DNA of 18,802 bases from Desulfuromonadales bacterium (GCA_030630015.1 DAOVNV010000012.1:1-18802), one strand, 5' to 3'; shown: positions 1 to 7,834, counted from the first letter of the stretch. A program made the numbers and translations. The notes: a model not told the origin generated them from the sequence alone.

Positions 1-393
1 ACCACACGCGGAGTTCTGGAAGGTTTCGCGGTTATGGAGACCTACGATCAGTTCTCCAGCGAAGAAATTGACAAGCTAGAGGACCTGACTGTCCAGATGG
101 AAGCTTACGCGAACAAGAATAATAACAAAATGGTGACCCAGGCTGGAGGAGAATTTCACGATCTCTTGATCAGCAAGAACAATAATGTGCAGTTGCTCGA
201 GTATATGGACCGGCTGAGCCTGAAACTGCACATCATGTTTTACAAATACTGGGGGAAGCTTTACAACCCGGCTGAAATCGGCAGGCGCCACCAGGAGATC
301 GTCGACAGCATCAAACAGAAAGATCCTGTGCAGATTGAACAGGCGATCCGACAGCATTATGTCGAAACCGGCACAAAAATAGCGGCACTTTAG
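1..393 (+). CDS. GntR-family regulator, FCD domain (3' part only)
   Basis: The reading frame is open from base 1, so the winged-helix DNA-binding half lies outside the window and only the C-terminal ligand-binding half is seen. The visible start reads TRGVLEGFAVMETY, the usual beginning of an FCD (FadR C-terminal) helical bundle, which suits a frame continuing from upstream better than a start at the ATG at 34. Histidines in EFHDLL, RRHQEIVDSI and IRQHYVET match the FCD pattern of metal-ligand histidines. FCD regulators usually bind small carboxylates or amino-acid-like ligands and repress a nearby operon. The KamA-family gene begins 110 bases downstream on the same strand, so this protein probably controls the aminomutase and synthetase genes; that link is inferred. 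The family call is secure, the ligand unknown. Confidence 0.85.
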   Translation, partial: TTRGVLEGFAVMETYDQFSSEEIDKLEDLTVQMEAYANKNNNKMVTQAGGEFHDLLISKNNNVQLLEYMDRLSLKLHIMFYKYWGKLYNPAEIGRRHQEIVDSIKQKDPVQIEQAIRQHYVETGTKIAAL

Positions 394-421
394 CAGTTGC
401 AATCCGGAAACGTTGTTTACG

Positions 422-434
422 GTTTGCCGCAAAC
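422..434. promoter_or_regulatory. Palindrome upstream of the kamA-like gene, possible operator
   Basis: GTTTGC-C-GCAAAC is a perfect 6+6 dyad with a one-base centre, in the 110-base gap between the regulator and the aminomutase gene. Short dyads of this kind are typical sites for GntR regulators, so it may be the operator. No convincing -35/-10 pair was found beside it, and one 13-base dyad can arise by chance. Confidence 0.25.
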
Positions 435-503
435 TTCAATATGTTCCGAAGCCATTGAGCGAGGACAGTAACCACACAGATCAGGAATTATCGGAGGAGA
501 ATT

Positions 504-1580
504 ATGGCAGAAGAATGGGTCCAACAGATGCAGAACCAGGTGGATACGCTTGAAAAGCTTGAGCAGTACATCAATGTATCCGCTGATGAGAGGGAAGCAA
601 TCCAGACCTTGAAGACCAAATGGGGAACCACCCCCTATTTTGCGTCACTGATGGATAAAGATGACCCCAGTTGTCCGATCCGCATGCAGGTGCTGCCATC
701 CATGAAGGAGAAGGTCAACGAATTCGGTATGGACAACTACCTGATGTGGAAGGAAAACCGCGCCACGGAAGAGGTTCGCCCGGACAGCATTGCCCGCCAG
801 TACCACGACCGGATAGCGTTCACCGTGATCGAAGTTTGCGGCATCTACTGCCGGCACTGCTTCAGGAAGGAGCTGGTCGTCGACCAGGATCTGAAGCTGC
901 GTTTCGACGTGGAGGAAGGCTTGGCCTGGATTGCCGAGCATCCGGAAATCCGCGACGTGCTGATTACCGGCGGCGATCCCCTGCTGCTGTCCGATGAGAA
1001 GCTCGAATACCTGATTACCAAGCTGCGCGAGATGCCGCATGTCGAGATGATCCGGATCGGTTCAAGGTTGCCCATCGTGCTGCCGCAGAGGATCACCGAA
1101 GGCCTGAAAAAGGCGATTGGCGGTTTCCACAAGGTGCCGGTCTGGATCAACACCCAGTGCAACCATCCGAAAGAGATCACCGAAGAGACCGAGAAAGCAG
1201 TCTATGAGCTGATGAGCTGCGGCATCAACGTGGGCAACCAGGCCGTTCTGCTCAAGGGCATCAACGATGATGTGCCGACCTTCAGGGAACTGCACCTGAA
1301 GCTGCTGCGCACCCGCATCCGGCCCTACTACGTTTTCTACTGCGAGCCGGCGCCGGGCATCGATCACTTCAGGACGCCGGTGGAAAAGGGCGCGGAACTG
1401 ATCAGGGACGCTCTTAGAGGTCACACCACCGGTCTGGCCCAGCCGATGTATGTGCTGGCAACCAATATCGGCAAAATCCCGTTGATGCCCGACTACTACA
1501 TTGTGGACAAGAATGAGAAGGAGTACACGCTCAGAAACTACAAGGGAGAGACGACCAAAATTCCTAACATTCCAGAGTAA
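504..1580 (+). CDS. KamA-family radical SAM amino acid 2,3-aminomutase, substrate unknown
   Basis: The 358-residue protein aligns along its length with lysine 2,3-aminomutase (LAM), a PLP and S-adenosylmethionine enzyme that moves an alpha-amino group to the beta carbon. Visible features are the 4Fe-4S motif CGIYCRHC (C112, C116, C119), R121 at the position of LAM Arg134 (substrate carboxylate), the ITGGDPLLLSD strand, HFRTPVEKG, and K324 in GKIP at the PLP-lysine position (LAM Lys337). Two substrate-recognition aspartates of LAM are changed: Asp293 is E281 and Asp330 is A319. The zinc site is also lost: LAM Cys268 is Asp in GINDDV, and the protein ends before the CxCxxC tail. It is therefore probably not a lysine mutase, and it also lacks the Lys/Asn pair I recall for glutamate 2,3-aminomutase. 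EpmB-like modification of EF-P is an alternative, but the core looks more LAM-like. The start has a strong GGAGGAG at 493-499. Two synthetase-like genes follow. Confidence 0.88.
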   Translation: MAEEWVQQMQNQVDTLEKLEQYINVSADEREAIQTLKTKWGTTPYFASLMDKDDPSCPIRMQVLPSMKEKVNEFGMDNYLMWKENRATEEVRPDSIARQYHDRIAFTVIEVCGIYCRHCFRKELVVDQDLKLRFDVEEGLAWIAEHPEIRDVLITGGDPLLLSDEKLEYLITKLREMPHVEMIRIGSRLPIVLPQRITEGLKKAIGGFHKVPVWINTQCNHPKEITEETEKAVYELMSCGINVGNQAVLLKGINDDVPTFRELHLKLLRTRIRPYYVFYCEPAPGIDHFRTPVEKGAELIRDALRGHTTGLAQPMYVLATNIGKIPLMPDYYIVDKNEKEYTLRNYKGETTKIPNIPE

Positions 1581-1599
1581 ATATTTATGCAGATAAAAA

Positions 1600-1629
1600 T
1601 TATGGAGGCTGCGGCCACAGCCTCCATAA
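1600..1629. other. Strong intercistronic hairpin between kamA-like and first synthetase gene
   Basis: TTATGGAGGCTG (1600-1611) and CAGCCTCCATAA (1618-1629) are perfectly complementary over 12 bp around a 6-base loop. On the plus strand no T-tract follows, so a simple terminator is unlikely in that direction. It may protect the upstream mRNA end, mark a processing site or attenuate downstream expression. On the minus strand the stem is followed by TTTTTATC and would look like a terminator, but no minus-strand gene is nearby. Confidence 0.7.
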
Positions 1630-1660
1630 AGCATTGTACTTCACACAAGGAGAAGCACAA

Positions 1661-3082
1661 ATGGATATGCAAAGTGTACAGGAACTGATCAGGGAAAAGA
1701 AGGTCAAAAATATCGACCTGAAGTATGTCGATCTGGTCGGGCGTTGGTATCATATCAATTTCCCGGCGAGACGGCTGGCCTATGTTATGGAAAACGGCAT
1801 TCCGTTTGACGGTTCAAGCATTCCCGGAATGCGTAATGTTGAATCGGGTGACCTGATCCTGATGCCAGATTTGTCCACGGCCAGATATGACGGTTTCAAC
1901 GAGAATCCCACCATTCAGATCATCTGTTCCATCCGCGAAGCCGATTCCACGGATGGCTACAAAAAAGATCCCAGGAGCGTGGCCGAAAGGGCTTTTAGTT
2001 ATCTGAAGGAAACCGGTATTGCCGATGAGATCCTGTGGATACCGGAGTTCGAATTCAACCTGCTGGACGAGGCCGTTTACTACAATTCGAAACACAAGGC
2101 CGGCTACCGACTGTCCACAAGGGAAAACAAGGAGGCTCTGCCTTTCGAGTATGAGGATTCGGAAGCAACCGCCCTGACTCACCGAAAAGGCTACCACCTC
2201 GACCGCCCCTACGATCGGCATGCCAATGTCCGGGAAGAGATCTCTGACTACATCGAAGCAAACATCTGCCCGATTCGCTATCACCATCATGAAGTCGGTA
2301 TCAGTTCGCAGCAGGAAATCGAAACCGAACTGGCGCCTTTCCCGAAGATTGCCGACGACATCATGTATATCAAGGATGTCATCAAGCAGGTGGCTCACAA
2401 ACACGGCCTTGCTGCGACGCTGATGCCGAAACCGATGCACGATGAAGCCGGCAACGGCATGCACTTCCATATGCTGCTCAAAAAGAACGGCAGGAACATC
2501 CTCTATAGGAAAGGCGGCTATGCCGACCTGTCCGAGGATGCACTCCATTTCATCGGCGGCATCCTCCATCACGGCAGGTCCCTGGTTGCTATCACCAATC
2601 CGAGCACCAACTCCTACAAAAGGCTGCTGCCTGGTTTTGAAGCCCCGGTCAAGCTGATCTTTGGCCTGGCCAACCGCAGCGCCGCGATCCGCATCCCCAA
2701 GTACGCCAACTCGGAAGACAATAAGCGCTTCGAATTCAGGACCGGTGACGCCACATGCAATCCTTACCTGGCAACCAGCGCCCTGATTATGGCTGGGATC
2801 GACGGCATCAGGAACAGGATTAACCCGACTGAACATAACCATGGCCCCTACGATGAGGATATCTTCAGCTGGTCGGAGGAGCGGCGGGCAGAACTGCCGG
2901 CTATTCCCGCAAGCCTGGGCGAGGCCCTCGAGGAACTCAAGAAGGATCACGATTACCTGTTGCAAGGCGGTGTCTTCAGCAAGATGCTGATCGACGGTTT
3001 TGTCGACGAGAAGGTGAAAGAAGTGAACGCTGTCAACGAACGGCCAACCCCATACGAGATGAACCTTTATTTCAGCCTCTAA
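1661..3082 (+). CDS. Glutamine synthetase-like ligase (type I fold), paralog 1
   Basis: The 473-residue length matches type I glutamine synthetase, which joins ammonia to the gamma-carboxylate of glutamate using ATP. The ATG at 1661 was chosen because AAGGAGAA lies at 1647-1654; an in-frame ATG at 1634 has no such site. Conserved elements are FDGSSIPG (D50), IPEFEFNLL (E129, E131), HHHEVGISSQQEIE, GNGMHFHM (H268, H270), NSYKRLLPGFEAP (R321), ANRSAAIRIP and RFEFRTGDATCNPYLA (R360). The position of the adenylylated Tyr397 of enteric enzymes (NLYDL) reads DIFSW, so it is Phe402 and GlnE-type control should not apply. It sits 80 bases after the KamA-like gene and 13 bases before a second synthetase-like gene, which suggests a special substrate, such as a beta-amino acid or an amine acceptor, rather than bulk nitrogen assimilation. 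Ordinary glutamine synthesis remains possible. Confidence 0.88.
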   Translation: MDMQSVQELIREKKVKNIDLKYVDLVGRWYHINFPARRLAYVMENGIPFDGSSIPGMRNVESGDLILMPDLSTARYDGFNENPTIQIICSIREADSTDGYKKDPRSVAERAFSYLKETGIADEILWIPEFEFNLLDEAVYYNSKHKAGYRLSTRENKEALPFEYEDSEATALTHRKGYHLDRPYDRHANVREEISDYIEANICPIRYHHHEVGISSQQEIETELAPFPKIADDIMYIKDVIKQVAHKHGLAATLMPKPMHDEAGNGMHFHMLLKKNGRNILYRKGGYADLSEDALHFIGGILHHGRSLVAITNPSTNSYKRLLPGFEAPVKLIFGLANRSAAIRIPKYANSEDNKRFEFRTGDATCNPYLATSALIMAGIDGIRNRINPTEHNHGPYDEDIFSWSEERRAELPAIPASLGEALEELKKDHDYLLQGGVFSKMLIDGFVDEKVKEVNAVNERPTPYEMNLYFSL

Positions 3083-3095
3083 CCAGGAGAAAAAA

Positions 3096-4412
3096 ATGAG
3101 CGATGGAGAGCTACTCAACGTTAAGGAACAACTGAAGGAAGCCTACACGACCAAGCTGTTTTTCACGGACCTGAATGGCAGGCTCAAGAACCTGTCGGTC
3201 AACCCTGACGACATTGAGAGCATCATCAGAAATGGCGTTGGTATCGATGGCAGTTCCATTGCCGGTATCGCAACGGTCGATAACAGCGACCGGATCCTGA
3301 AGCCGGTTGTCGAGAGTTTCAGGCTGGTTGATTTCGGCGACAGGAAAGTCGGCTTTTTCGTCGGTCAGATTTTCAACCAGGACGGCTCGAGATGCGAAGT
3401 CGATCCCAGGTATCCGCTGGAGCGTGCCGTTGAACAGGCTGCGGCGGATCACCAGATCAAGTTCCTGATGGGGCCGGAGCACGAATTTTTCCTGCTCAAT
3501 GGCAACGAGTTCGACTCCGACATTCATACGGACAAACTGGATTACTTCGGCTCATCTCCATCGGATATCGGTGATATCGTTCGGCAGGAAATCGTCAATG
3601 TCCTGGCAAAATGCGGCATCAAGTATGAAAAGACCCACCACGAGGTGACCTCGTCGCAGCATGAAATCAATCTCGAGCCCGGCGATCCCCTGACGGTTGC
3701 GGACCGGACGATCCTTTTCGAGTTTGTTGCCAAGGAAGTCGCCGCAAACTACGATCTGCATGCGACCTTCATGGCCAAGCCGTTTACCGGTCACAATCGG
3801 AATGCGTTTCATATTCATGTCTCCTTTTCCGATCTGAACGGCAAAAGCCTCTGTTACGATGAAGATGGCGAGTACCATCTCAGCACTATGCTGATGAATT
3901 TTGTCGGCGGCATCATCAAGCATGCCAGGGAAGCATCGATTGTGCTGGCATCGACGTTCAATTCCTACAAAGCCTATGTTCTCGATAAAGAGGCTCCCAT
4001 TGTCAGGGGCTGGGGCATACGCAACCGGAGTTCCATGGTGCGCATCCCGCATGCCCTGAAACCGGAAGCTACCAGATTTGAACTGCGTTGCCCCGATGCG
4101 ACGGGTAATGTTTATCTTCAGTTTGCCACCCTTATTTTCATGGGGTTGGCCGGCCTCGATGCACAAGAGGATCCCGGTCAGCCTGATGTGGGCAGCACTT
4201 ACCGGAAAGAGGCGAAATTTAAGGTGCTGGACCGCCGGTTCCTTCCCAGGGATTTTTTCCCGGCACTGATGGAGGCGGAAGACAGCACCTTCATGCAAGG
4301 GGCTTTAGGGACAGAGCTGTTTGCCAATTACATGAAAATAAAGATCAGCCAATGGGAAGATCACAGAACGACGATCACTGACATTGAACATCGAAAATAT
4401 CTGGATATCTGA
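3096..4412 (+). CDS. Divergent glutamine synthetase-like protein, paralog 2
   Basis: This 438-residue member of the type I synthetase fold is very different from its neighbour. Metal-ligand positions persist: GPEHEFFLL (E128, E130), HHEVTSSQHEI (E183, E190), FHIH (H239, H241) and RFELRCPD (E329, R331); IDGSSIAG corresponds to the Asp50 loop. The glutamate-site motif NSYKRLVPG of canonical enzymes reads NSYKAYVLD, replacing Arg321 with A293 and removing the Pro-Gly turn. The usual GSGMH is RNAFH. The tail (WEDHRTTITDIEHRKYL) resembles archaeal and type I-alpha enzymes without an adenylylation loop. It starts 13 bases after paralog 1 behind CCAGGAG and so is surely co-transcribed. It could act on another carboxylate, form a mixed oligomer with paralog 1, or be catalytically altered and regulatory. 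Confidence 0.85.
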   Translation: MSDGELLNVKEQLKEAYTTKLFFTDLNGRLKNLSVNPDDIESIIRNGVGIDGSSIAGIATVDNSDRILKPVVESFRLVDFGDRKVGFFVGQIFNQDGSRCEVDPRYPLERAVEQAAADHQIKFLMGPEHEFFLLNGNEFDSDIHTDKLDYFGSSPSDIGDIVRQEIVNVLAKCGIKYEKTHHEVTSSQHEINLEPGDPLTVADRTILFEFVAKEVAANYDLHATFMAKPFTGHNRNAFHIHVSFSDLNGKSLCYDEDGEYHLSTMLMNFVGGIIKHAREASIVLASTFNSYKAYVLDKEAPIVRGWGIRNRSSMVRIPHALKPEATRFELRCPDATGNVYLQFATLIFMGLAGLDAQEDPGQPDVGSTYRKEAKFKVLDRRFLPRDFFPALMEAEDSTFMQGALGTELFANYMKIKISQWEDHRTTITDIEHRKYLDI

Positions 4413-4433
4413 TCCCCCCTCTATGATATGATC

Positions 4434-4474
4434 GCCCCGTAGTCTGCAACGAGAGACCACGGGGCAATTTTCTT
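4434..4474 (+). terminator. Rho-independent terminator after the synthetase operon
   Basis: GCCCCGTAGTCT (4434-4445) pairs with AGACCACGGGGC (4454-4465) with one A-C mismatch and an 8-base loop, followed by AATTTTCTT. It ends the kamA-like/synthetase transcript 21 bases after the last stop. Confidence 0.85.
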
Positions 4475-4507
4475 GAGTTTGGAATCTGCTGTGAGGGGTA
4501 AGCTGCC

Positions 4508-5134
4508 ATGATCCGCCTGCCGCGGGGAAATACCGTCAGGGAAAATATCGATCTGACCAAGGTGGACCTTCCTGAAGCACTGAAAACCTTACGCCAGGGC
4601 AGGTTTACCGGCTACCTGCTGTTTGATCTGTCAGGGGCATCTTCCGTTTTCGTGCTTTGCCAGGGGAAAATGATCGAGACCCTTTACGAGGATAGTAAAT
4701 GCAGCCTGGCTGCCAGGCTGGGACTTGAGAGAACCTTCCAGGAAGTTCAGAAGCACGGGGGACGCCTGAACATCTACCGTCTTTCGACCGATCTTGCCGG
4801 TCAACTCCCTGTCGTTCTGGGCGGGAACGCCTTATTGCTTGGGGAGGCGTTGCAAGGGATTAACATCAAGGCCATTCTGACGCGCATGTCTCGTGAAAAG
4901 CGCAGCGGGTGTCTGCGCATCTACTCAGATCAACGGGTTGCCCTGATTTTTTACAAAGACGGGCGGCCTCTCGGTTTTTTTCATGACGGCTGCGGAGAAC
5001 TCGCGACCGATGCGGACCTGTCGACGTCCGTCGCCCGCGATAAAGGAGCTCGACTTGATGTGTTAGTGCCTGCCGAAGGCATCCTATTCGATCAGGTTGA
5101 TCTCATGGATGATGCGGAGGCCATGTTGTCGTAA
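4508..5134 (+). CDS. Two-module PATAN/DUF4388-like protein
   Basis: The 208-residue soluble protein contains two similar modules of an amphipathic helix, a TG/SG turn, beta strands and a 'G-x-x-x' turn. Module 1 is at about residues 21-60 (LPEALKTLRQGRFTGYLLFD ... LCQGKMIETLY) and module 2 at about 121-160 (IKAILTRMSREKRSGCLRIY ... FYKDGRPLGFFHDG). This layout is typical of PATAN/DUF4388 proteins, often linked to two-component, motility or GTPase signalling in deltaproteobacteria. There is no signal peptide or membrane segment. The gene is flanked by terminators, so it is probably a single transcription unit; GAGGGGTAAG just upstream of 4508 supports the start. Family assignment is by pattern only and the function is unknown. 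Confidence 0.6.
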   Translation: MIRLPRGNTVRENIDLTKVDLPEALKTLRQGRFTGYLLFDLSGASSVFVLCQGKMIETLYEDSKCSLAARLGLERTFQEVQKHGGRLNIYRLSTDLAGQLPVVLGGNALLLGEALQGINIKAILTRMSREKRSGCLRIYSDQRVALIFYKDGRPLGFFHDGCGELATDADLSTSVARDKGARLDVLVPAEGILFDQVDLMDDAEAMLS

Positions 5135-5159
5135 GGTAAGAAAAACCCAGAAACCCGTT

Positions 5160-5196
5160 GCCCCACAGTTGGCCTCCTGACTGTGGGGCTTTTTTT
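5160..5196 (+). terminator. Rho-independent terminator
   Basis: GCCCCACAGT (5160-5169) and ACTGTGGGGC (5180-5189) form a perfect 10-bp stem with a 10-base loop, followed by seven T (5190-5196). It lies 25 bases after the stop of the PATAN-like gene. Confidence 0.93.
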
Positions 5197-5345
5197 CTTG
5201 TAATGCAGAATTTCTGATAATTTTTCCCCCCTCCAATTTCCTACCAATAAAATTAACGTGAAATGATTTGTAGAAAGGCGTGCTGCCTTACTGCTTACCC
5301 TTCAACCCAGACAAGTAGGTTGCGCTTACGAGTTGAATTCAGACG

Positions 5346-5379
5346 GAGTATTGATACTCTTAAGTACTGATATGTACTT
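5346..5379. promoter_or_regulatory. Two adjacent dyads upstream of the histidine kinase
   Basis: GAGTAT-TG-ATACTC (5346-5359) and AAGTAC-TGATAT-GTACTT (5362-5379) are perfect 6+6 inverted repeats two bases apart, in the AT-rich 300-base leader before the kinase start at 5435. Side-by-side dyads suggest cooperative regulator binding or a leader hairpin. The rest of 5197-5434 holds no gene. Confidence 0.35.
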
Positions 5380-5434
5380 GTATTTCCTTCTGCCTTGATT
5401 CATGATTTGTTCTTTTCCCCGGGAGCAATGAGCC

Positions 5435-7681
5435 ATGCCGACGTCAGAGCAACAATCCCTCCGACTCTCTCTGGCATTAAAAGGAGCAAAAATCGGACTT
5501 TGGGACTGGAATATCAAGGAAAACAGAATCTATTTTGATGCAAACTATTTCCTGATTGCCGGGTATGAGCCGGATGAATTTTCTCATACTTATGCAGAAT
5601 GGAAAAAGCGGGTTCACCCGGATGATATTGCCCAGGTTGAAAGGGTGATTCAACAATATCTGGCCGGTGAATTAGAATCCTACGTTGTTGAGTTCAGATT
5701 TAAGACCAAAACTGACGACTGGATGTGGATTTTGGATCAGGGTGAAATCGTAGAACGCGATAAAGATGGTAACCCTGTTCGTTTTATCGGCCTGCATATG
5801 GACATCTCTCAGCGCAAGCAGGCAGAGGAGGCACTGAAAGAATCACAGCGATATACTCGTGGGCTTATTGAAGCCAACGCTGACGCTTTGGTAACGATCT
5901 CGGTCAAAGGTAAAATAACCGATGTGAATATTGCCTCTGAGTTGATCACAGGAGTGTCCCGCAAGGAGATTATCGGAACAGATTTTTCAAATTACTTTAC
6001 TGACCCTGATGCAGCTCGAAAGGGTTATCAACAAGTATTCCAGGAGGGTTATGTCAGGGACTATCCCCTTGAGATTAAACACCGTGATGGAAGAGTGACT
6101 CCAGTTCTTTATAATGCCTCTGTTTATAAAGATGCACAAGGGAATGTGGCTGGTGTGTTCGCCGCTGCAAGAGACATCACAGAACACAAGCAGGCGGAAG
6201 ATGCGCTGTCCGAAGCGAACAATATTATCAACCGCAGTTCGGCGGTGGCTTTCCTGTGGGAAAACAATGAGGGCTGGCCTGTTGAGTTTGTGTCCGAGAA
6301 TGTAGAGAAATTATTTGGATATTCCGCGCAGGATTTTCTAGAGGGGAGGGTCTCGTATAGCGAGATCATTCACAGTAATGATCTTGAAAGGGTTGGTGAA
6401 GAGGTTGTCCTCTACAGTAAAAAGGAAGGGCTGCAAACATTCGCGCATGACCCTTACAGAATAATTACTAAAAACGGTGAAATTAAATGGGTTGATGATA
6501 GAACCTATATCCGCAGAGATTCCCGGGGGATGATTACACATTACGAAGGGATTGTTTATGACATCACCGAGCGCAAGCAGGCGAAGGACGCGCTGCAGGA
6601 AAGTGAACTCAGATTCCGCATGTTAGCCGATTATACGTATGACTGGGAATATTGGATAAACCCGGATGGAAAATATATCTATTTGTCGCCATCCTGTGAG
6701 CGGATTACCGGCTACAGCCCGGAAGAACTTATCTCCAATCCGCACCTGTTGTTTGACATGATACCTCCCGATTATGCTGAAAAATTCCACCAGCATTACG
6801 AAGATGAAGCCAACCCGGAGACTCCTGTCTTTTCGATGGTGGTTCCCATTATTACAAAGAACGGCGAGGAGCGCTGGCTAGAACATAATTGCAGCCCGGT
6901 TTTTGACGGACAAGGTCATTATGCCGGCAGGTTGGGTAACAACCGCGATATCACCGAAAAGAAAAAAGCTGAAGAGGCCTTGCAAGAACTTGATCAGGCC
7001 AAGAGCGATTTTATCTCGATAGTGGCCCATGAACTCCGCACTCCGTTGACTGTTATTGCCGGTTATGCAGAACTGCTTGGAAATGCCGGCAACCCTTTGC
7101 TTGAGGAAAAGAAAGAAAATTGCTTCTCCATCATCCAAAGTAACACAGAAGTTCTAAAACGACTGATTGACGATCTTCTGGATATTGGCCGTATCCAAAT
7201 CGACCATCCTCTCGGGATTGTGCCTCAAGAAACCGATCTCGATGAAATCATTGAAAAAGCGGTTGCATCAGCAAAAGTGAAAGGTCAGCAGTGCAAGATC
7301 ATTGTCGCTCACAACAATACCCTGCCGGAGACACTATGGATTGACGGTAACCGCATTACCCAAGTGCTGAACAACCTGCTGAGCAATGCGATAAAGTATT
7401 CACCACATGGGGGGACAGTTAAGGTACAAACCATGACTGATGAAGAGAAGGTCACGGTCGCGATTCAAGATCAAGGCATGGGGATGACACCCCAACAGGT
7501 CGAGCATATCTTTGACAGGTTCTATCGTGCAGAGAGTTCAAATTTGGGAATCACGGGCCTGGGGTTGGGGATGACTATCGTCAAGCAAATCATTGTCGAT
7601 CATGGCGGAGAAATTTCCGTCTCGAGTCACTTGGGCGAAGGAACGACTATCGCATTTACTCTGCCGAGAAGAAGGGGTTGA
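5435..7681 (+). CDS. Soluble hybrid-less sensor histidine kinase with four PAS domains
   Basis: The 748-residue protein has four consecutive PAS/PAC units at about residues 10-130, 140-252, 262-382 and 392-510, each ending in a linker of the DITERKQAEEAL type. A HisKA dimerisation domain follows at about 522-590, with the phosphoacceptor H532 in VAHELRTPL, then an ATPase domain with N box NNLLSNAIKYSP (646-657), DQGMGM (679-684), IFDRFYR (692-698) and GLGLGM (708-713). No transmembrane segment or signal peptide is present, so it should sense a cytoplasmic signal such as redox state, oxygen or a small ligand. No response regulator or receiver domain is encoded nearby, so it is an orphan. The base composition is visibly richer in A/T than the flanking operons, hinting at separate acquisition. 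The ATG at 5435 has only a weak upstream GGGAG; the first PAS domain begins soon after, so the start cannot be far off. Confidence 0.93.
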   Translation: MPTSEQQSLRLSLALKGAKIGLWDWNIKENRIYFDANYFLIAGYEPDEFSHTYAEWKKRVHPDDIAQVERVIQQYLAGELESYVVEFRFKTKTDDWMWILDQGEIVERDKDGNPVRFIGLHMDISQRKQAEEALKESQRYTRGLIEANADALVTISVKGKITDVNIASELITGVSRKEIIGTDFSNYFTDPDAARKGYQQVFQEGYVRDYPLEIKHRDGRVTPVLYNASVYKDAQGNVAGVFAAARDITEHKQAEDALSEANNIINRSSAVAFLWENNEGWPVEFVSENVEKLFGYSAQDFLEGRVSYSEIIHSNDLERVGEEVVLYSKKEGLQTFAHDPYRIITKNGEIKWVDDRTYIRRDSRGMITHYEGIVYDITERKQAKDALQESELRFRMLADYTYDWEYWINPDGKYIYLSPSCERITGYSPEELISNPHLLFDMIPPDYAEKFHQHYEDEANPETPVFSMVVPIITKNGEERWLEHNCSPVFDGQGHYAGRLGNNRDITEKKKAEEALQELDQAKSDFISIVAHELRTPLTVIAGYAELLGNAGNPLLEEKKENCFSIIQSNTEVLKRLIDDLLDIGRIQIDHPLGIVPQETDLDEIIEKAVASAKVKGQQCKIIVAHNNTLPETLWIDGNRITQVLNNLLSNAIKYSPHGGTVKVQTMTDEEKVTVAIQDQGMGMTPQQVEHIFDRFYRAESSNLGITGLGLGMTIVKQIIVDHGGEISVSSHLGEGTTIAFTLPRRRG

Positions 7682-7716
7682 GTCTCAGCAACCGCCACCT
7701 ATAGGATATTTTTGCT

Positions 7717-7737
7717 GCTGCTTGCATTGCAAGCAGC
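7717..7737. other. Hairpin after the histidine kinase
   Basis: GCTGCTTGC (7717-7725), ATT, GCAAGCAGC (7729-7737) form a 9-bp perfect stem 36 bases after the kinase stop. No T-tract follows on either strand, so it is not a classical terminator, although it may still mark the transcript end. Confidence 0.55.
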
Positions 7738-7804
7738 TCTCCTTAAAGTTCTGAGGTGCCTTGTTTTCCAAATTGGCCCTTTCTGCAGATTCATAATGAG
7801 CCGC

Positions 7805-7834
7805 ATCGACTCCCCTTGGTGAAAGGGAGTCGAT
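7805..7834. other. Second hairpin in the convergent spacer
   Basis: ATCGACTCCC (7805-7814) and GGGAGTCGAT (7825-7834) form a perfect 10-bp stem with a 10-base loop, between the convergent kinase and repeat-protein genes. It lacks a T-tract. It may act as a bidirectional transcript end or an RNA stability element. Confidence 0.55.

Noticed and set aside
1814..3118. 434-codon open frame on the minus strand across synthetase paralog 1
   Set aside because: It is antisense to a clearly conserved gene, has no recognisable domain, and arises from the codon bias of the plus-strand gene.
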